64,000 bases of DNA, from NCBI GenBank assembly GCA_947498055.1, contig CANMJA010000008.1:84263-148262 (forward strand), given 5' to 3'. Positions within the stretch are counted from its first letter, which is position 1, and the number at the start of each line of letters is the position of its first letter. This document shows positions 18,691 to 29,557 of the stretch, piece by piece. The notes under the pieces were generated by a model, which saw only the letters and a list, made by a program, of their open reading frames with translations, did not search any database and was not told where the DNA came from. The position numbers and the translations under genes are program-made. Origin of the DNA: an uncultured Tenacibaculum sp. (GTDB taxonomy: Bacteria > Bacteroidota > Bacteroidia > Flavobacteriales > Flavobacteriaceae).

Positions 18691-19890
18691 TTATACAGTA
18701 GCTGTAGCATTTAATTGAAATGGATTTTTAAATCCTAAATTCACTACAATTCTTCGTGCGGTACCCATAGGTACTATAGACATTTGAATTTCTAATTCTG
18801 ATTTTGCTAAAATATCTTGATTTTGATCTACCAATATGTCTATTTCAGAAACTTCTTCATTACTAATCATTCGTTCTAATGCTGATCTACATAATGTTTC
18901 AAATCCTTTAACTACAGAAGGTGCTAATTTACCAGTATCAGGATCTACCAAAACTGGAGAATTTAACTTTGGTAATAACGCAGTACGTGCAATACGAGCT
19001 GCTTTATTTATAGTTCTATTCGCTTCTATAAATGTAAAATCCGAAGTTGGTAAAGAACAAGTATGACTATCATTAAAATACACTCCTGGCAATCCAGTAT
19101 GCTTACGTGTAAAAATGTATTTATACTCATCTAATGTTTTCATTTGTCCTTCAGAAACCAATTCTTGTCCTCCTACAAAACCTACAGAGCGAAAACCTTC
19201 TCCTGTAAGGTTAAATTTTTCTACCCAAGCAATATTTTCAGAAACTTTTGCTTTAGAAATTGCTCCTAATAATACACCTACAGCAGCTGTATTTTTGTAG
19301 TTTTCTTTTAAAGCCAAGTCTTTGTCCATTGCTATTACAACAGAAACATTTGTATCAGCTCCAGTTTTTAAATCTGTTGGATTTGAAATATCAAAACCTT
19401 TTCCTTCTAAAATAATCTCTACTGGTCTAAAATCTAAAAAAGCTTGTTTTGAAACATCTGTTCCAATTTCAATAGCATCTACAACATCATTAAATCCATT
19501 ACCACTATCGAAGTTATAACATATTACTGCTAGTTGACGAATTTCTCCATCTGCTTTTACTAGCATTTCTTCTACCTTATTTCCTACCAATTCTGCATAT
19601 TCTACTTCTTCTGATCTCATTATAAAAAGATCGCCAGAAGGATTCATTCTAAAAAACTGAGAAATTTGATAATACGCAGATACTCCATCTGTATCATACG
19701 ATTCATCGATTCCTAAAGCTTTTGCATCTTTTACAGAAGCTAATCGATATACTTTATCTTTTTCTATGTTCCCCTTAGAATCGTTTGTAGAATTAAATAA
19801 TAACCCTGAAACCATATCTTGGTTAGGTGTTCTTCTCCCTAGTCCTCCAGAGAGTTTGTTGATGACTACATCGTTAAATAGTACGCCCAT
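18691..19890 (-). CDS. Tail sheath protein
   Basis: A 399-aa protein in the size class of compact sheath proteins of pyocins and P2-like phages. Recognisable features are an N-terminal GGLGRRTPNQDMVSGLLF, the middle segment HTGLPGVYFNDSHTCSLPTS and the helical stretch TFIEANRTINKAARIARTAL, a usual feature of the sheath core near the C-terminus, followed by a strand that would take part in the interlocked sheath mesh. It precedes the tube gene. The contractile sheath makes this locus a myovirus-like or tailocin-like machine and not a siphovirus tail. Confidence 0.83.
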   Translation of the reverse strand: MGVLFNDVVINKLSGGLGRRTPNQDMVSGLLFNSTNDSKGNIEKDKVYRLASVKDAKALGIDESYDTDGVSAYYQISQFFRMNPSGDLFIMRSEEVEYAELVGNKVEEMLVKADGEIRQLAVICYNFDSGNGFNDVVDAIEIGTDVSKQAFLDFRPVEIILEGKGFDISNPTDLKTGADTNVSVVIAMDKDLALKENYKNTAAVGVLLGAISKAKVSENIAWVEKFNLTGEGFRSVGFVGGQELVSEGQMKTLDEYKYIFTRKHTGLPGVYFNDSHTCSLPTSDFTFIEANRTINKAARIARTALLPKLNSPVLVDPDTGKLAPSVVKGFETLCRSALERMISNEEVSEIDILVDQNQDILAKSELEIQMSIVPMGTARRIVVNLGFKNPFQLNATATV

Positions 19891-19994
19891 ATTTTAAATT
19901 TTTAATCATTTTTCTTAAACAGTTATAAAAATAGATACGTTTTTTTTATTAATCTATTTTTTTGAACAGTCTGTACTGTAGTTGCAGTAAAAAG

Positions 19995-20150
19995 TTATTG
20001 ATTAATGATATTATATATGGTTCTTTCGGATATAAACAGTCTTTCAGAAAGCTCTGCAATGATTAGTTTCATCTGTTTTTCTTGGTTCTTTTTCACATAA
20101 CTCTTTACAAAATCTTTTCTTTTTTCTAATAAACTCATATTTCTTCTCAT
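19995..20150 (-). CDS. 51-aa helix-turn-helix mini-protein
   Basis: Start ATG is at 20148-20150 and stop TAA at 19995-19997. The product is 51 aa, begins MRRNMSLLEKRKDFVKSYV and ends with ELSERLFISERTIYNIINQ, which has the residue pattern of a helix-turn-helix (A/E-x-L-S-x-x-L-x-I-S-x-x-T-I-x-x-I). A second ATG at codon 5 could be used. It lies 5 bp after the terminator-like gene and 104 bp before the sheath gene, in the same direction. It could be a local regulator of tail genes, or a DNA-binding domain left from an older gene. Confidence 0.55.
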   Translation of the reverse strand: MRRNMSLLEKRKDFVKSYVKKNQEKQMKLIIAELSERLFISERTIYNIINQ

Positions 20151-20155
20151 ATTTT

Positions 20156-20866
20156 TTAATTAAGGTTAACTTCTTTTTTATTTACATTTATTTTTTCGTT
20201 TATTTTTTTGAATACTAAAAGTTTTTTACCGTTCTCTTCTACTTCATAATAATCATTAAGATCATATCCTAATACTCGCAATGATTCTTTTACTTTTTCT
20301 TTTCTTTTTTCATTTCTTAAATTTGCTTTAGAAAAAGCACCATTTGTTACCATGGTATAACGTTTTTTGTATTCTTTTTCTATTAAAGTAGTTTTATAAT
20401 TTATTTCCCATATAAAAAACTCATTTTTCTCCCAATTATCATCTTCTACTGTAAATTGACATTCTTTTACTTTGAAAGCAGAATTTGTTATTAGTTGTGA
20501 GGTAGTTTCTTGTTTTTCTAAAGCTTTCCTATTTTTTGTTAGTTCCAAATCTGTAGGATGCAATAAAATGGCTCTATCTATTTGTTTTGCTAAATCAAAA
20601 CTTTCTAGATAATCGTTTTCAAAATCTGTGTTTAAAACTACAAAAACACTAAAGTCTACATCTGCTTTATATTCATTTTCAGAAGATGTTGTCCAATCAA
20701 CATGATTATACTTAAACATAAGTAATGGGAAAGTAACTTTTGCTTTCGCTTTAAATACTAAATCATTAAATAAACCTATTGAAATTTGTTCTCCAGCGTT
20801 TCTTTTTTCATTAACTAATGTAGTGATAACACCCTTTTTTTGGGTGTAAAATTCTTTTAAAATCAT
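20156..20866 (-). CDS. Tail terminator-like protein
   Basis: A 236-aa protein that starts the tail operon. The first 130 residues show the pattern of a tail terminator/completion protein: MILKEFYTQKKGVITTLV, a middle strand block YKADVDFSVFVVLNTDFEND and then SFDLAKQIDRAILLHP. Genes of this type lie just before the sheath gene and cap the tube. The C-terminal 60 residues are Lys/Glu-rich and may be an added tail. Not a strong family match from memory; order and pattern support it. Confidence 0.52.
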   Translation of the reverse strand: MILKEFYTQKKGVITTLVNEKRNAGEQISIGLFNDLVFKAKAKVTFPLLMFKYNHVDWTTSSENEYKADVDFSVFVVLNTDFENDYLESFDLAKQIDRAILLHPTDLELTKNRKALEKQETTSQLITNSAFKVKECQFTVEDDNWEKNEFFIWEINYKTTLIEKEYKKRYTMVTNGAFSKANLRNEKRKEKVKESLRVLGYDLNDYYEVEENGKKLLVFKKINEKINVNKKEVNLN

Positions 20867-21215
20867 AGTCTTTTTTCTTTTTATCGTCTTAGTAAATTTA
20901 TTAAAAAAAAAGATGTCTTTTGTAAAAAAAAAGCTAATTTTTTGATAAAAAAAATATAAATATATTTCTTACTCTATTTAAAACCAATACAAAAAACTGT
21001 AAAACAACACATTAAAAAGCATTATCAAAATAAGCAATTATATGATTTTTATTTTTTGATATTCTAGAAGTATCCCTGATAATGTTTTTTACTTAAAAAT
21101 TAGAAATATGGTTATAACTAAACTTAATGATAAAAATTAAAAAATCAAGGTAGCAGTATTAGCATAGAAACAAAAATTACGCAAGTAATTACTAATCTAT
21201 AATTTTTTTAAAAAC
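20867..21215. other. Upstream region of the tail locus
   Basis: About 350 bp of AT-rich sequence without an ORF, between the first tail gene and the terminator of the neighbouring gene. It should contain the tail-locus promoter; I could not pick out a clear TAnnTTTG on the minus strand. Poly-A runs are frequent. Confidence 0.4.
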
Positions 21216-21250
21216 AAAAAGTTCAGCAACAAATGTTACTGAACTTTTTT
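21216..21250 (-). terminator. Intrinsic terminator after the 111-aa exported protein
   Basis: The plus strand reads AAAAAGTTCAG, a 13-base loop region, then CTGAACTTTTTT, giving a stem of about 11 bp with A/T flanks. It lies 24 bp beyond the stop of the minus-strand gene ending at 21274. Its symmetric A and T runs would let it work in both directions. Confidence 0.75.
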
Positions 21251-21273
21251 ATTCATATGAATTCTTTAAATTT

Positions 21274-21609
21274 TTACTTCACCTCTTTTAGTGCTGTAAT
21301 AATTAATTTTCCTCCTTCATTTTTATTATAAACGATTTCAAATGTTTTCCCTATGAAATCTTCAGAAGCTAAATCAAATTCATCTAATATCTCTTGTGAT
21401 ACAAAATGAAAATTAATTTTTGTTCCATCTTTTACAATAAACTGATATCCTTCTTTTTCGGAAAATCCTTGGTATTTAGCAACAATAGTATTTTCTTTTT
21501 TTATGATAACTAATTCATTATCAGACAACATTTCTGCTGCGTTTGTAACTCCAAAAGTTAAACAGGTAAATAAAAATAGCATTGCTAAATTCTTAAAATA
21601 ATTTTTCAT
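21274..21609 (-). CDS. Small exported protein, unknown
   Basis: A 111-aa protein with a clear signal peptide (KNLAMLFLFTCLTFGVTNAA). The mature domain is about 90 residues and beta-rich, with IKKENTIVAKYQGFSEKEGY, FVSQEILDEFDLASEDFIGK and EIVYNKNEGGKLIITALKEV. No cysteine, no metal motif. It is a monocistron ended by a strong terminator, between the tail locus and ettA. Family unknown. Confidence 0.6.
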   Translation of the reverse strand: MKNYFKNLAMLFLFTCLTFGVTNAAEMLSDNELVIIKKENTIVAKYQGFSEKEGYQFIVKDGTKINFHFVSQEILDEFDLASEDFIGKTFEIVYNKNEGGKLIITALKEVK

Positions 21610-21802
21610 TTTTGATTGCTTTTAAATAGTTAAACTAAAAATTGTAGTTCGTTAGAAATTATTTGCGCAAACTTTCTTATCTACACTTTCTCAACGCTAC
21701 ATTTACTCATCTATTTTACACTAAATCAAATGTTTAACTATTTTTAATAAAAAAAATGATAAATTAAGAGTATTTAACCTTTTTTAAGAATTCTTATTTT
21801 TA

Positions 21803-23494
21803 TTATCTAATTAACTTTTTGTATTTAATTCGTTTAGGCATTAAATCTCCACCCAGTCGTTTTTTCTTATTTTCTTCATAATCGGAGAAAGATCCTTCGA
21901 AGAAATAAATTTGACTATCTCCTTCAAAAGCTAAAATATGTGTACAAATACGATCTAAAAACCATCTATCATGCGAAATTACAACTGCACATCCTGCAAA
22001 ATTTTCTAACCCTTCTTCTAAAGCTCGTAAGGTATTTACATCTAAATCGTTGGTAGGCTCATCTAATAACAATACATTTCCTTCTTCTTTTAAGGTCATT
22101 GCTAAGTGTAAACGATTACGCTCTCCACCAGATAAAGTATCTACTTTTTTATTTTGTTCACTTCCTCCAAAATTAAATCGACTTAAGTATGCGCGAGAAT
22201 TTACTTGTTTTCCTCCCATCATTACCAAATCTTGTCCGTCTGAAAAATTTTCCCAAATAGATTTGTTCGGGTCTATATTAGAATGTGCCTGATCTACATA
22301 TGCTATTTTAGCTGTTTCTCCTACTTTAAAACTACCACTATCTGGAGTTTCTTCTCCCATAATCATTTTAAAAATAGTTGTTTTACCAGCTCCGTTAGGC
22401 CCAATAATTCCTACAATTCCTGCTTGTGGTAAATTAAATTCTAAATTCTCGTATAATAATTTATCTCCAAAAGCTTTAGAAACCCCTGTAGCTTCAATAA
22501 CATTCGTTCCTAAACGAGGTCCATTAGGAATGTATATTTCTAACTTTTCTTCAGTTTGTTTTTGATCTTGACTCATTAATTTTTCATAGTTCTTCAAACG
22601 TGCTTTTTGCTTTGTTTGACGACCTTTTGCTCCTTGACGAACCCATTCTAATTCTCGTTCTAATGTCTTTTGACGTTTAGATGCTGTTTTGCTTTCTTGT
22701 GCTAAACGTGTTGATTTTTGGTCTAACCAAGAAGAGTAATTTCCTTTCCAAGGAATTCCTTCTCCTCTATCTAGTTCTAAAATCCAACCCGCTACATTAT
22801 CTAAGAAATATCTATCATGCGTTACTGCAATTACAGTTCCTTTGTATTGTGCTAAATGATGTTCTAACCAATGTACAGATTCTGCATCTAAATGGTTAGT
22901 AGGCTCATCTAATAATAAAATCTCTGGTTCTTGTAATAATAATCTACACAAAGCAACTCTACGACGTTCTCCTCCTGATAATACACCAATTTTCTTATCA
23001 GAATCTGGCGTACGTAAAGCATCCATCGCTATCTCTAATTTAGTATCTAATTCCCAGGCATTAGAAGCATCTATTTGATCTTGTAGTTCTGCTTGACGTG
23101 CCATTAACTTCTCCATCTTATCGGCATCAGAATACACTTCTTCTAAACCAAACATGTCGTTAATTTTATTATACTCATCTAAAACTGCAACGGTTTCTGC
23201 AACCCCCTCTCGTACCACTTCCATCACTGTTTTATCTTCATCTAACAGGGGTTCTTGTTCTAAATATCCTACTTTGTAACCTGGAGAAAAAGTAACGTCT
23301 CCTTGGTAATTTTTTTCTACTCCTGCTATAATTTTTAATAAAGTAGATTTACCAGATCCATTAAGACCTAATATTCCAATTTTTGCTCCATAAAAAAAGC
23401 TTAGATAAATATCTTTTAAAACCTGTTTTCCTGTTGATTGATAGGTTTTTGAAACCTTATTCATCGAGAAAATAACTTTCTTATCGTCTGACAT
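21803..23494 (-). CDS. ettA: Energy-dependent translational throttle protein EttA (ABC-F)
   Basis: A 563-aa protein with two ABC ATPase domains and no membrane part. Domain 1 has Walker A GLNGSGKSTLLK, signature SGGERRRVALCRLL and Walker B ILLLDEPTNHLD. Domain 2 has GPNGAGKTTIFK, SGGERNRLHLAM and VLLLDEPTNDLD. The linker between the domains is charged (about residues 245-320) as in ABC-F factors, and RGEGIPWKGNYSSWLDQK is typical of EttA. EttA binds the ribosomal E site and gates entry into elongation according to ATP/ADP. The C-terminal LMPKRIKYKKLI also fits. Monocistronic or with the small gene upstream. Confidence 0.95.
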   Translation of the reverse strand: MSDDKKVIFSMNKVSKTYQSTGKQVLKDIYLSFFYGAKIGILGLNGSGKSTLLKIIAGVEKNYQGDVTFSPGYKVGYLEQEPLLDEDKTVMEVVREGVAETVAVLDEYNKINDMFGLEEVYSDADKMEKLMARQAELQDQIDASNAWELDTKLEIAMDALRTPDSDKKIGVLSGGERRRVALCRLLLQEPEILLLDEPTNHLDAESVHWLEHHLAQYKGTVIAVTHDRYFLDNVAGWILELDRGEGIPWKGNYSSWLDQKSTRLAQESKTASKRQKTLERELEWVRQGAKGRQTKQKARLKNYEKLMSQDQKQTEEKLEIYIPNGPRLGTNVIEATGVSKAFGDKLLYENLEFNLPQAGIVGIIGPNGAGKTTIFKMIMGEETPDSGSFKVGETAKIAYVDQAHSNIDPNKSIWENFSDGQDLVMMGGKQVNSRAYLSRFNFGGSEQNKKVDTLSGGERNRLHLAMTLKEEGNVLLLDEPTNDLDVNTLRALEEGLENFAGCAVVISHDRWFLDRICTHILAFEGDSQIYFFEGSFSDYEENKKKRLGGDLMPKRIKYKKLIR

Positions 23495-23584
23495 TATTTT
23501 GTTGATTAAATGATTGAATTATTCAAGAATAAAAAAACACTATTTTCTTATTTTTAAATTTATTTTTTTAAAGAATTAAGAACT

Positions 23585-23767
23585 TTATACTCTCCCTTTT
23601 AAGGCATTAAAAACCCAAGCTATTGAAAAGAACCCTAAACCTACAGCTCCAAATCCATACCCTGCAATATCATCATATTTAAAAATTGCTAGCGCTACTA
23701 AAAGAACTCCCATTATTACCATAATTAATGTAGCATAGGTTAATACTGTATTTTTGTTCATCGACAT
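23585..23767 (-). CDS. CAL67264-type small membrane protein
   Basis: A 60-aa protein with two membrane helices (LTYATLIMVIMGVLLVALAI and GFGAVGLGFFSIAWVFNAL) joined by FKYDDIAGY. It matches in layout the small CAL67264 family that regularly sits next to ettA in Flavobacteriaceae (recalled). Function unknown. It lies 90 bp upstream of ettA on the same strand and may be cotranscribed. Confidence 0.75.
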   Translation of the reverse strand: MSMNKNTVLTYATLIMVIMGVLLVALAIFKYDDIAGYGFGAVGLGFFSIAWVFNALKGRV

Positions 23768-23947
23768 GTTTTACTTTTTTAAAAAAAGCACTAAATTAAT
23801 CTCTCTATAGTATTAAAACATCAATTTTGAAGATTATTTCTATCTATACTTAGATATATAGCGCAAAGTGAAATACAAATATCGAGAAATATTTATATTA
23901 TTCAATAATATTATTACAAAACAAAACTATAATAGATAGTTAATTTG

Positions 23948-24934
23948 TTACTTCCTTGCTAGTTTTCGTAATGCTACCCATTGCTTTAGCATTTCTCTTG
24001 AATCACACGCTGGATATCCTACTACTGTTTTTCCTGCTGCAACATCAGCAATTACTCCAGAACCAGCACCTACTGTAGCACCTGAGTGTATTGTTGTATG
24101 GTCTTTTATAGATGCACTTCCTCCAATAACAACCCCATCTCCTAAAGTTACTGAACCTGCTAAACCACTATTTCCTGCCATAATACAGAATTTTCCTAAA
24201 ACTGAATTATGCCCTATTTGTACTAAATTATCTATTTTACAACCGTCTCCTAATATAGTAGAACTAAATTTACCCCTATCAATACAAGAGTTTGCACCTA
24301 TTTCTACATCATTACCTATTACTACATTTCCTATATGTGGTATTTTAGTTAAGCCTCGCTCACTTGGTCTGTAACCAAAGCCATCGGCTCCAATACTCAC
24401 ATTGGTATGAAAAATACAATTATTTCCTATCTCACTTCTTTCACGAATCACTGTTCCCGACCATATTGTAGTATTGCTACCTATTGTTGTATCATCGAAA
24501 ATAGATACATTAGGATATATTACTACATTATCTCCTAAAGTTACATTTTCACCAATAAAAGAGTTTGCTCCTATTTTACATCCATTTCCCATCTTTATAG
24601 TATCACTAACTACTGCTGATGGATGAATAGCTGTTTTAAACACTGGCGATTCTGGTTCAAAAAGTTCTAGAATCATAGCCATTGCTAAATCTGCATTTTT
24701 CACTCTTATAAATGCTCTTCCTTCTCCTGGTTCTATATCTATTTTTTCATCTACAACTGCTGCACTAGCATTGGAAGTATTCCACAAACGTGCATATTTT
24801 GTATTACCAATAAAAGTAATATGTGTTTTGTTTGCTTTTTCTATTTGCTCAGGAGCTTGTATTTTTTCTTCACAGTTTCCTTTTAATTCTCCTTTTAATA
24901 CTTCAGCAATCTCTTGAATTGTAAATGATTTCAT
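23948..24934 (-). CDS. lpxD: UDP-3-O-acylglucosamine N-acyltransferase LpxD
   Basis: The start is set at 24934 (MKSFTIQEIAEVLKG), giving 328 aa; the open frame reaches 25003 but the additional residues do not belong to the family. The N-terminal uridine-binding domain (residues 1-95) precedes a left-handed beta helix of hexapeptide repeats (for example GANSFIGENVTLGDNVVIYP). The catalytic His lies in IDNLVQIGHNSVLG. The enzyme adds the second hydroxyacyl chain in lipid A synthesis. There is no lpxA or lpxC close by; it stands 19 bp after the FadH-like gene. Confidence 0.93.
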   Translation of the reverse strand: MKSFTIQEIAEVLKGELKGNCEEKIQAPEQIEKANKTHITFIGNTKYARLWNTSNASAAVVDEKIDIEPGEGRAFIRVKNADLAMAMILELFEPESPVFKTAIHPSAVVSDTIKMGNGCKIGANSFIGENVTLGDNVVIYPNVSIFDDTTIGSNTTIWSGTVIRERSEIGNNCIFHTNVSIGADGFGYRPSERGLTKIPHIGNVVIGNDVEIGANSCIDRGKFSSTILGDGCKIDNLVQIGHNSVLGKFCIMAGNSGLAGSVTLGDGVVIGGSASIKDHTTIHSGATVGAGSGVIADVAAGKTVVGYPACDSREMLKQWVALRKLARK

Positions 24935-25022
24935 TCGGCGTATAAATTTAGTTATTCGTTTGTAAAATGTTTTTAATAATTCTAGTAAGAAAAAACTATT
25001 CAAAGTAGTTTTTTCTTATTAA

Positions 25023-27056
<2,034 letters not shown>

Positions 27057-27070
27057 TTATTTTTACGTTT

Positions 27071-27086
27071 ATTATGCACGCATAAT
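27071..27086. promoter_or_regulatory. Palindromic operator candidate upstream of fadH
   Basis: ATTATGC-AC-GCATAAT is a perfect 7+2+7 inverted repeat. It lies between the candidate -7 box at 27111-27118 and the fadH start codon, right where a repressor would block transcription. A related half (ATGCGTG) occurs near 27123. The regulator is not known; a TetR-type fatty-acid regulator is an inference. Confidence 0.5.
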
Positions 27087-27110
27087 AAATGCAATATAAC
27101 TGTATTTATT

Positions 27111-27118
27111 CAAATCTA
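27111..27118 (-). promoter_or_regulatory. Bacteroidota -7 box for fadH
   Basis: CAAATCTA on the plus strand is TAGATTTG on the minus strand, matching TAnnTTTG. It is 61 bp before the fadH start. No clear -33 TTTG was found at the expected spacing. Confidence 0.5.
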
Positions 27119-27254
27119 AAAATATGCGTGAGTAAAAAGTAAAACAAAATAATTTTATTCATTTCTTTTATTTTTGATAGTACTGAAATCAAAATTTTAA
27201 ATAAAATAAAGGGATACATGAATGCATCTCTTTATACAAAAAAATAAAGTTTTA

Positions 27255-27716
27255 TTATCTTAAAACAATTACTATAGCTATTACATATGCCGTTCTATCG
27301 TCATGAAATTTAGCATTAAGACGATAAGCTGATTCTTCTTCATATCTATGCGGAACTCTTATGACGTTTCCATCTTACATTCTATGTTCTAATAAACCTA
27401 TTCCTGAAAAAGATTCTTTCTGAATTTTATAGTCTGCAATTTCTTCCTTTTTAAAATCTGCTTTTTCAAGAAAATCTTCTAAAGTAGGTTCTCTTTGAAT
27501 TCCTTTAAGATTCATAGGGAATTCATGAGCTTTTATAACACCATATTTCTCATGATAATCCAATCTTATTTCCTTTTCTTTACTATTTTTGTTAAGTACT
27601 ACTGCTTCAGTTTTCTCAATTGCATTTTTTAATTCTAAATCATTATTTTCACATGATACAGTAAACAATATTAGAGAAAAGAAAACAGCATCTGTAATTA
27701 ATTTTAATAGTTTCAT
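27255..27716 (-). pseudogene. Lipoprotein gene broken by an in-frame TAA
   Basis: The frame starts at 27716 with a lipoprotein signal (SLILFTVSCENND) and runs 113 codons to a TAA at 27375-27377 after GIGLLEHRM. In the same frame the sequence continues with DGNVIRVPHRYEEESAYRLN and AKFHDDRTAYVIAIV to a second stop at 27255-27257. The continuation is protein-like and lies exactly in phase, so a single base change probably created the first stop. The intact protein would have about 153 residues. I do not recognise the family. A sequencing error or a genuinely short protein are the alternatives. Confidence 0.6.
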
Positions 27717-27832
27717 AAAGTTAATAACACTGCAAAATTAATTAGCCTAACACTATTAAAAATCAGGTTTTTAAACAAAAAACTCATTATTATTTAATCA
27801 AAAAACACACCTAAAGTAAATAAAATGTTGTT

Positions 27833-28549
27833 TTATAAAGGAACTTCTATTAATAATAATTCAGAATTAGCATTTGCTTGAATAACAAAGTCTGCAGTTT
27901 CAGTAATTTCTAATGCATCTCTTGAAAACATCTCTTGATTGTTAACCGTAATTTCACCAGATATATTCATCAAATAAACCCCATGCTTTATGGATTTTAA
28001 TGTATACGTAAAAGTTGTGTTCTCATCTAAGTCAATTCTAGATAATTTAGCATCTTGATGAATTTTTAACCCTTTGTAGCTTTCATCATCTATATCACTT
28101 ACCAAGACTTGCAATTTATTTTTTCTTTCTTTTGGATTAAATAATTCTTGATTATATCTAGGTGTTACATTTTCTTTATTTGGTAATACCCAAATCTGAA
28201 AAAGGTTTAAAGACTCATTTGAAGATGCGTTTATTTCTGAATGATAAATACCTGTTCCTGCCGACATAACTTGTACCTCATTAGGTGCAACATACAACCA
28301 TTCATCAGACATGTTATCTTTGTGTTTTAAAACTCCTTCTAATGGAATGGTTATAATTTCCATATTCTGATGAGGATGTGTACTAAACCCCATTTTAGGA
28401 GCAATTATATCATCATTTAAAACTCTTAATGCTCCAAAATTTATTCTTTCAGGATTGTGATAATTTGCAAAACTAAATGAAAAATTTGCTTGTAGCCAAC
28501 CATGGTTTGCTGTTCCTCTTTCTGATGCTATATATTTATTTACAATCAT
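27833..28549 (-). CDS. Pirin-like bicupin protein
   Basis: A 238-aa protein of the pirin/YhhW type. The metal-binding cupin motif is at residues about 53-100: GFSTHPHQNMEIITIPLEGV, then HKDN, and further on VMSAGTGIYHSEIN. The start SERGTANHGWLQANFSFSFA is typical of the family. Some homologues are quercetin dioxygenases. It is last in an operon with MarR, an FMN reductase and DoxX; the group recalls quinone or electrophile stress modules. 5 bp separates it from the MarR gene. Confidence 0.88.
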   Translation of the reverse strand: MIVNKYIASERGTANHGWLQANFSFSFANYHNPERINFGALRVLNDDIIAPKMGFSTHPHQNMEIITIPLEGVLKHKDNMSDEWLYVAPNEVQVMSAGTGIYHSEINASSNESLNLFQIWVLPNKENVTPRYNQELFNPKERKNKLQVLVSDIDDESYKGLKIHQDAKLSRIDLDENTTFTYTLKSIKHGVYLMNISGEITVNNQEMFSRDALEITETADFVIQANANSELLLIEVPL

Positions 28550-28554
28550 ATTTC

Positions 28555-28995
28555 TTAGCGAATCTTATCTAACAAATCGCTTAATTTTTGCGCTTCATTT
28601 TCCGATAGTTTATCCAGTAGATTCAAATCATCTATAAACTCATCTATTTTCTCCAACAACAATAATCCTTCTTCTGTTATTTTAACATAAACAACTCTTC
28701 TATCTTCATTACAACGTGATCTTGTGATTAAATTTTTCTCTAATAACTTGTCCATCAACCTTGTTGCGTTAGGAGCTCTTTCTATCATTCTATCTTTAAC
28801 AACTTGTACTTTTGTTTTTTCTGTAGCTCCTCTTAAAATTCTTAATATATTATACTGCTGTGGAGAAATACCATATGGCTTAAAAAACTCTACCTCTTTA
28901 CTAATTAAATAATTAAAAGTATATTTTATATTTAAAAATGCTTTTAATTTATTATTAGTAAACTTCGTATTTATATCTTTAGAAAGATCTCCCAT
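28555..28995 (-). CDS. MarR-family regulator
   Basis: A 146-aa winged-helix protein. Residues 35-110 carry the MarR pattern: PYGISPQQYNILRILRGA, recognition helix region APNATRLMDKLLEKNLITRS and the wing NEDRRVVYVKITEEG. It touches the FMN-reductase gene (stop at 28996 next to the start at 28995). It is likely the local repressor of the DoxX / FMN reductase / MarR / pirin operon, probably released by an oxidised or electrophilic ligand. No cysteine in the usual sensing place was verified. Confidence 0.88.
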   Translation of the reverse strand: MGDLSKDINTKFTNNKLKAFLNIKYTFNYLISKEVEFFKPYGISPQQYNILRILRGATEKTKVQVVKDRMIERAPNATRLMDKLLEKNLITRSRCNEDRRVVYVKITEEGLLLLEKIDEFIDDLNLLDKLSENEAQKLSDLLDKIR

Positions 28996-29529
28996 TTAAT
29001 TCAATGCTTTTTCGAACTCTATAATTTCCTTCGTTAGTTTTTTTACATACTCATCATTAAGTAGAACCCCTTCTTTAAAATTATCATAAAATTTAGGTAA
29101 TGAAAAACTGCCAGCAACTTTTGCTCCCATATGCGGAAAAGTAGTTAATGCAGTAGCTAAAACTGTAGCTCCTCCTCTTCCTCCTGGCGAAGTTGCCATT
29201 AATAAAATTGGTTTATTTCTAAAAACCTCTCTATTTTTTCTAGAAACCCAATCAAACAAATTTTTAAACGCTGCAGCATAAGATCCATTGTGTTCTGCTA
29301 AAGAAACTATAAAGCCATCATATGCATCTAAAAGCTCATTAAATTTTGTTGCTCCCTGTGGATAATCTATTTCTTTTTCTAAAGTTTCGCTAAAAATTGG
29401 TACTTCAAAATCATTTAAATCTATTACATTAAAATCTACATTCTTTAATTGATTTGCTGTATGAGCTACCAATTGCTTGTTTATTGATGTACTGCTTGTG
29501 CTTCCTGCAAATGCTAAAACTTTTTTCAT
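28996..29529 (-). CDS. NADPH-dependent FMN reductase
   Basis: A 177-aa flavodoxin-like protein. The phosphate loop is GSTSSTSINKQL at residues 9-20; AEHNGSYAAAFKNLFDWVSR at about 78-97 and ATSPGGRGGATVLATAL near 112-128 are typical for the FMN_red family. Members reduce quinones, azo dyes or FMN with NADPH. It is the second gene of the DoxX-MarR-pirin operon. Reduction of quinone-like compounds fits the neighbours. Confidence 0.88.
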   Translation of the reverse strand: MKKVLAFAGSTSSTSINKQLVAHTANQLKNVDFNVIDLNDFEVPIFSETLEKEIDYPQGATKFNELLDAYDGFIVSLAEHNGSYAAAFKNLFDWVSRKNREVFRNKPILLMATSPGGRGGATVLATALTTFPHMGAKVAGSFSLPKFYDNFKEGVLLNDEYVKKLTKEIIEFEKALN

Positions 29530-29557
29530 ATTAACCTTGTTTTTAATTTAGAAATTA

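Noticed and set aside
1..20866. Type VI secretion system or classical eCIS (Afp/PVC/MAC)
   Set aside because: No ClpV, TssK/F/G or membrane-complex gene, and no Afp15-type ATPase or Afp14-type tape measure inside the locus; gpJ/gpI/collar fibre favour a phage-type tail.
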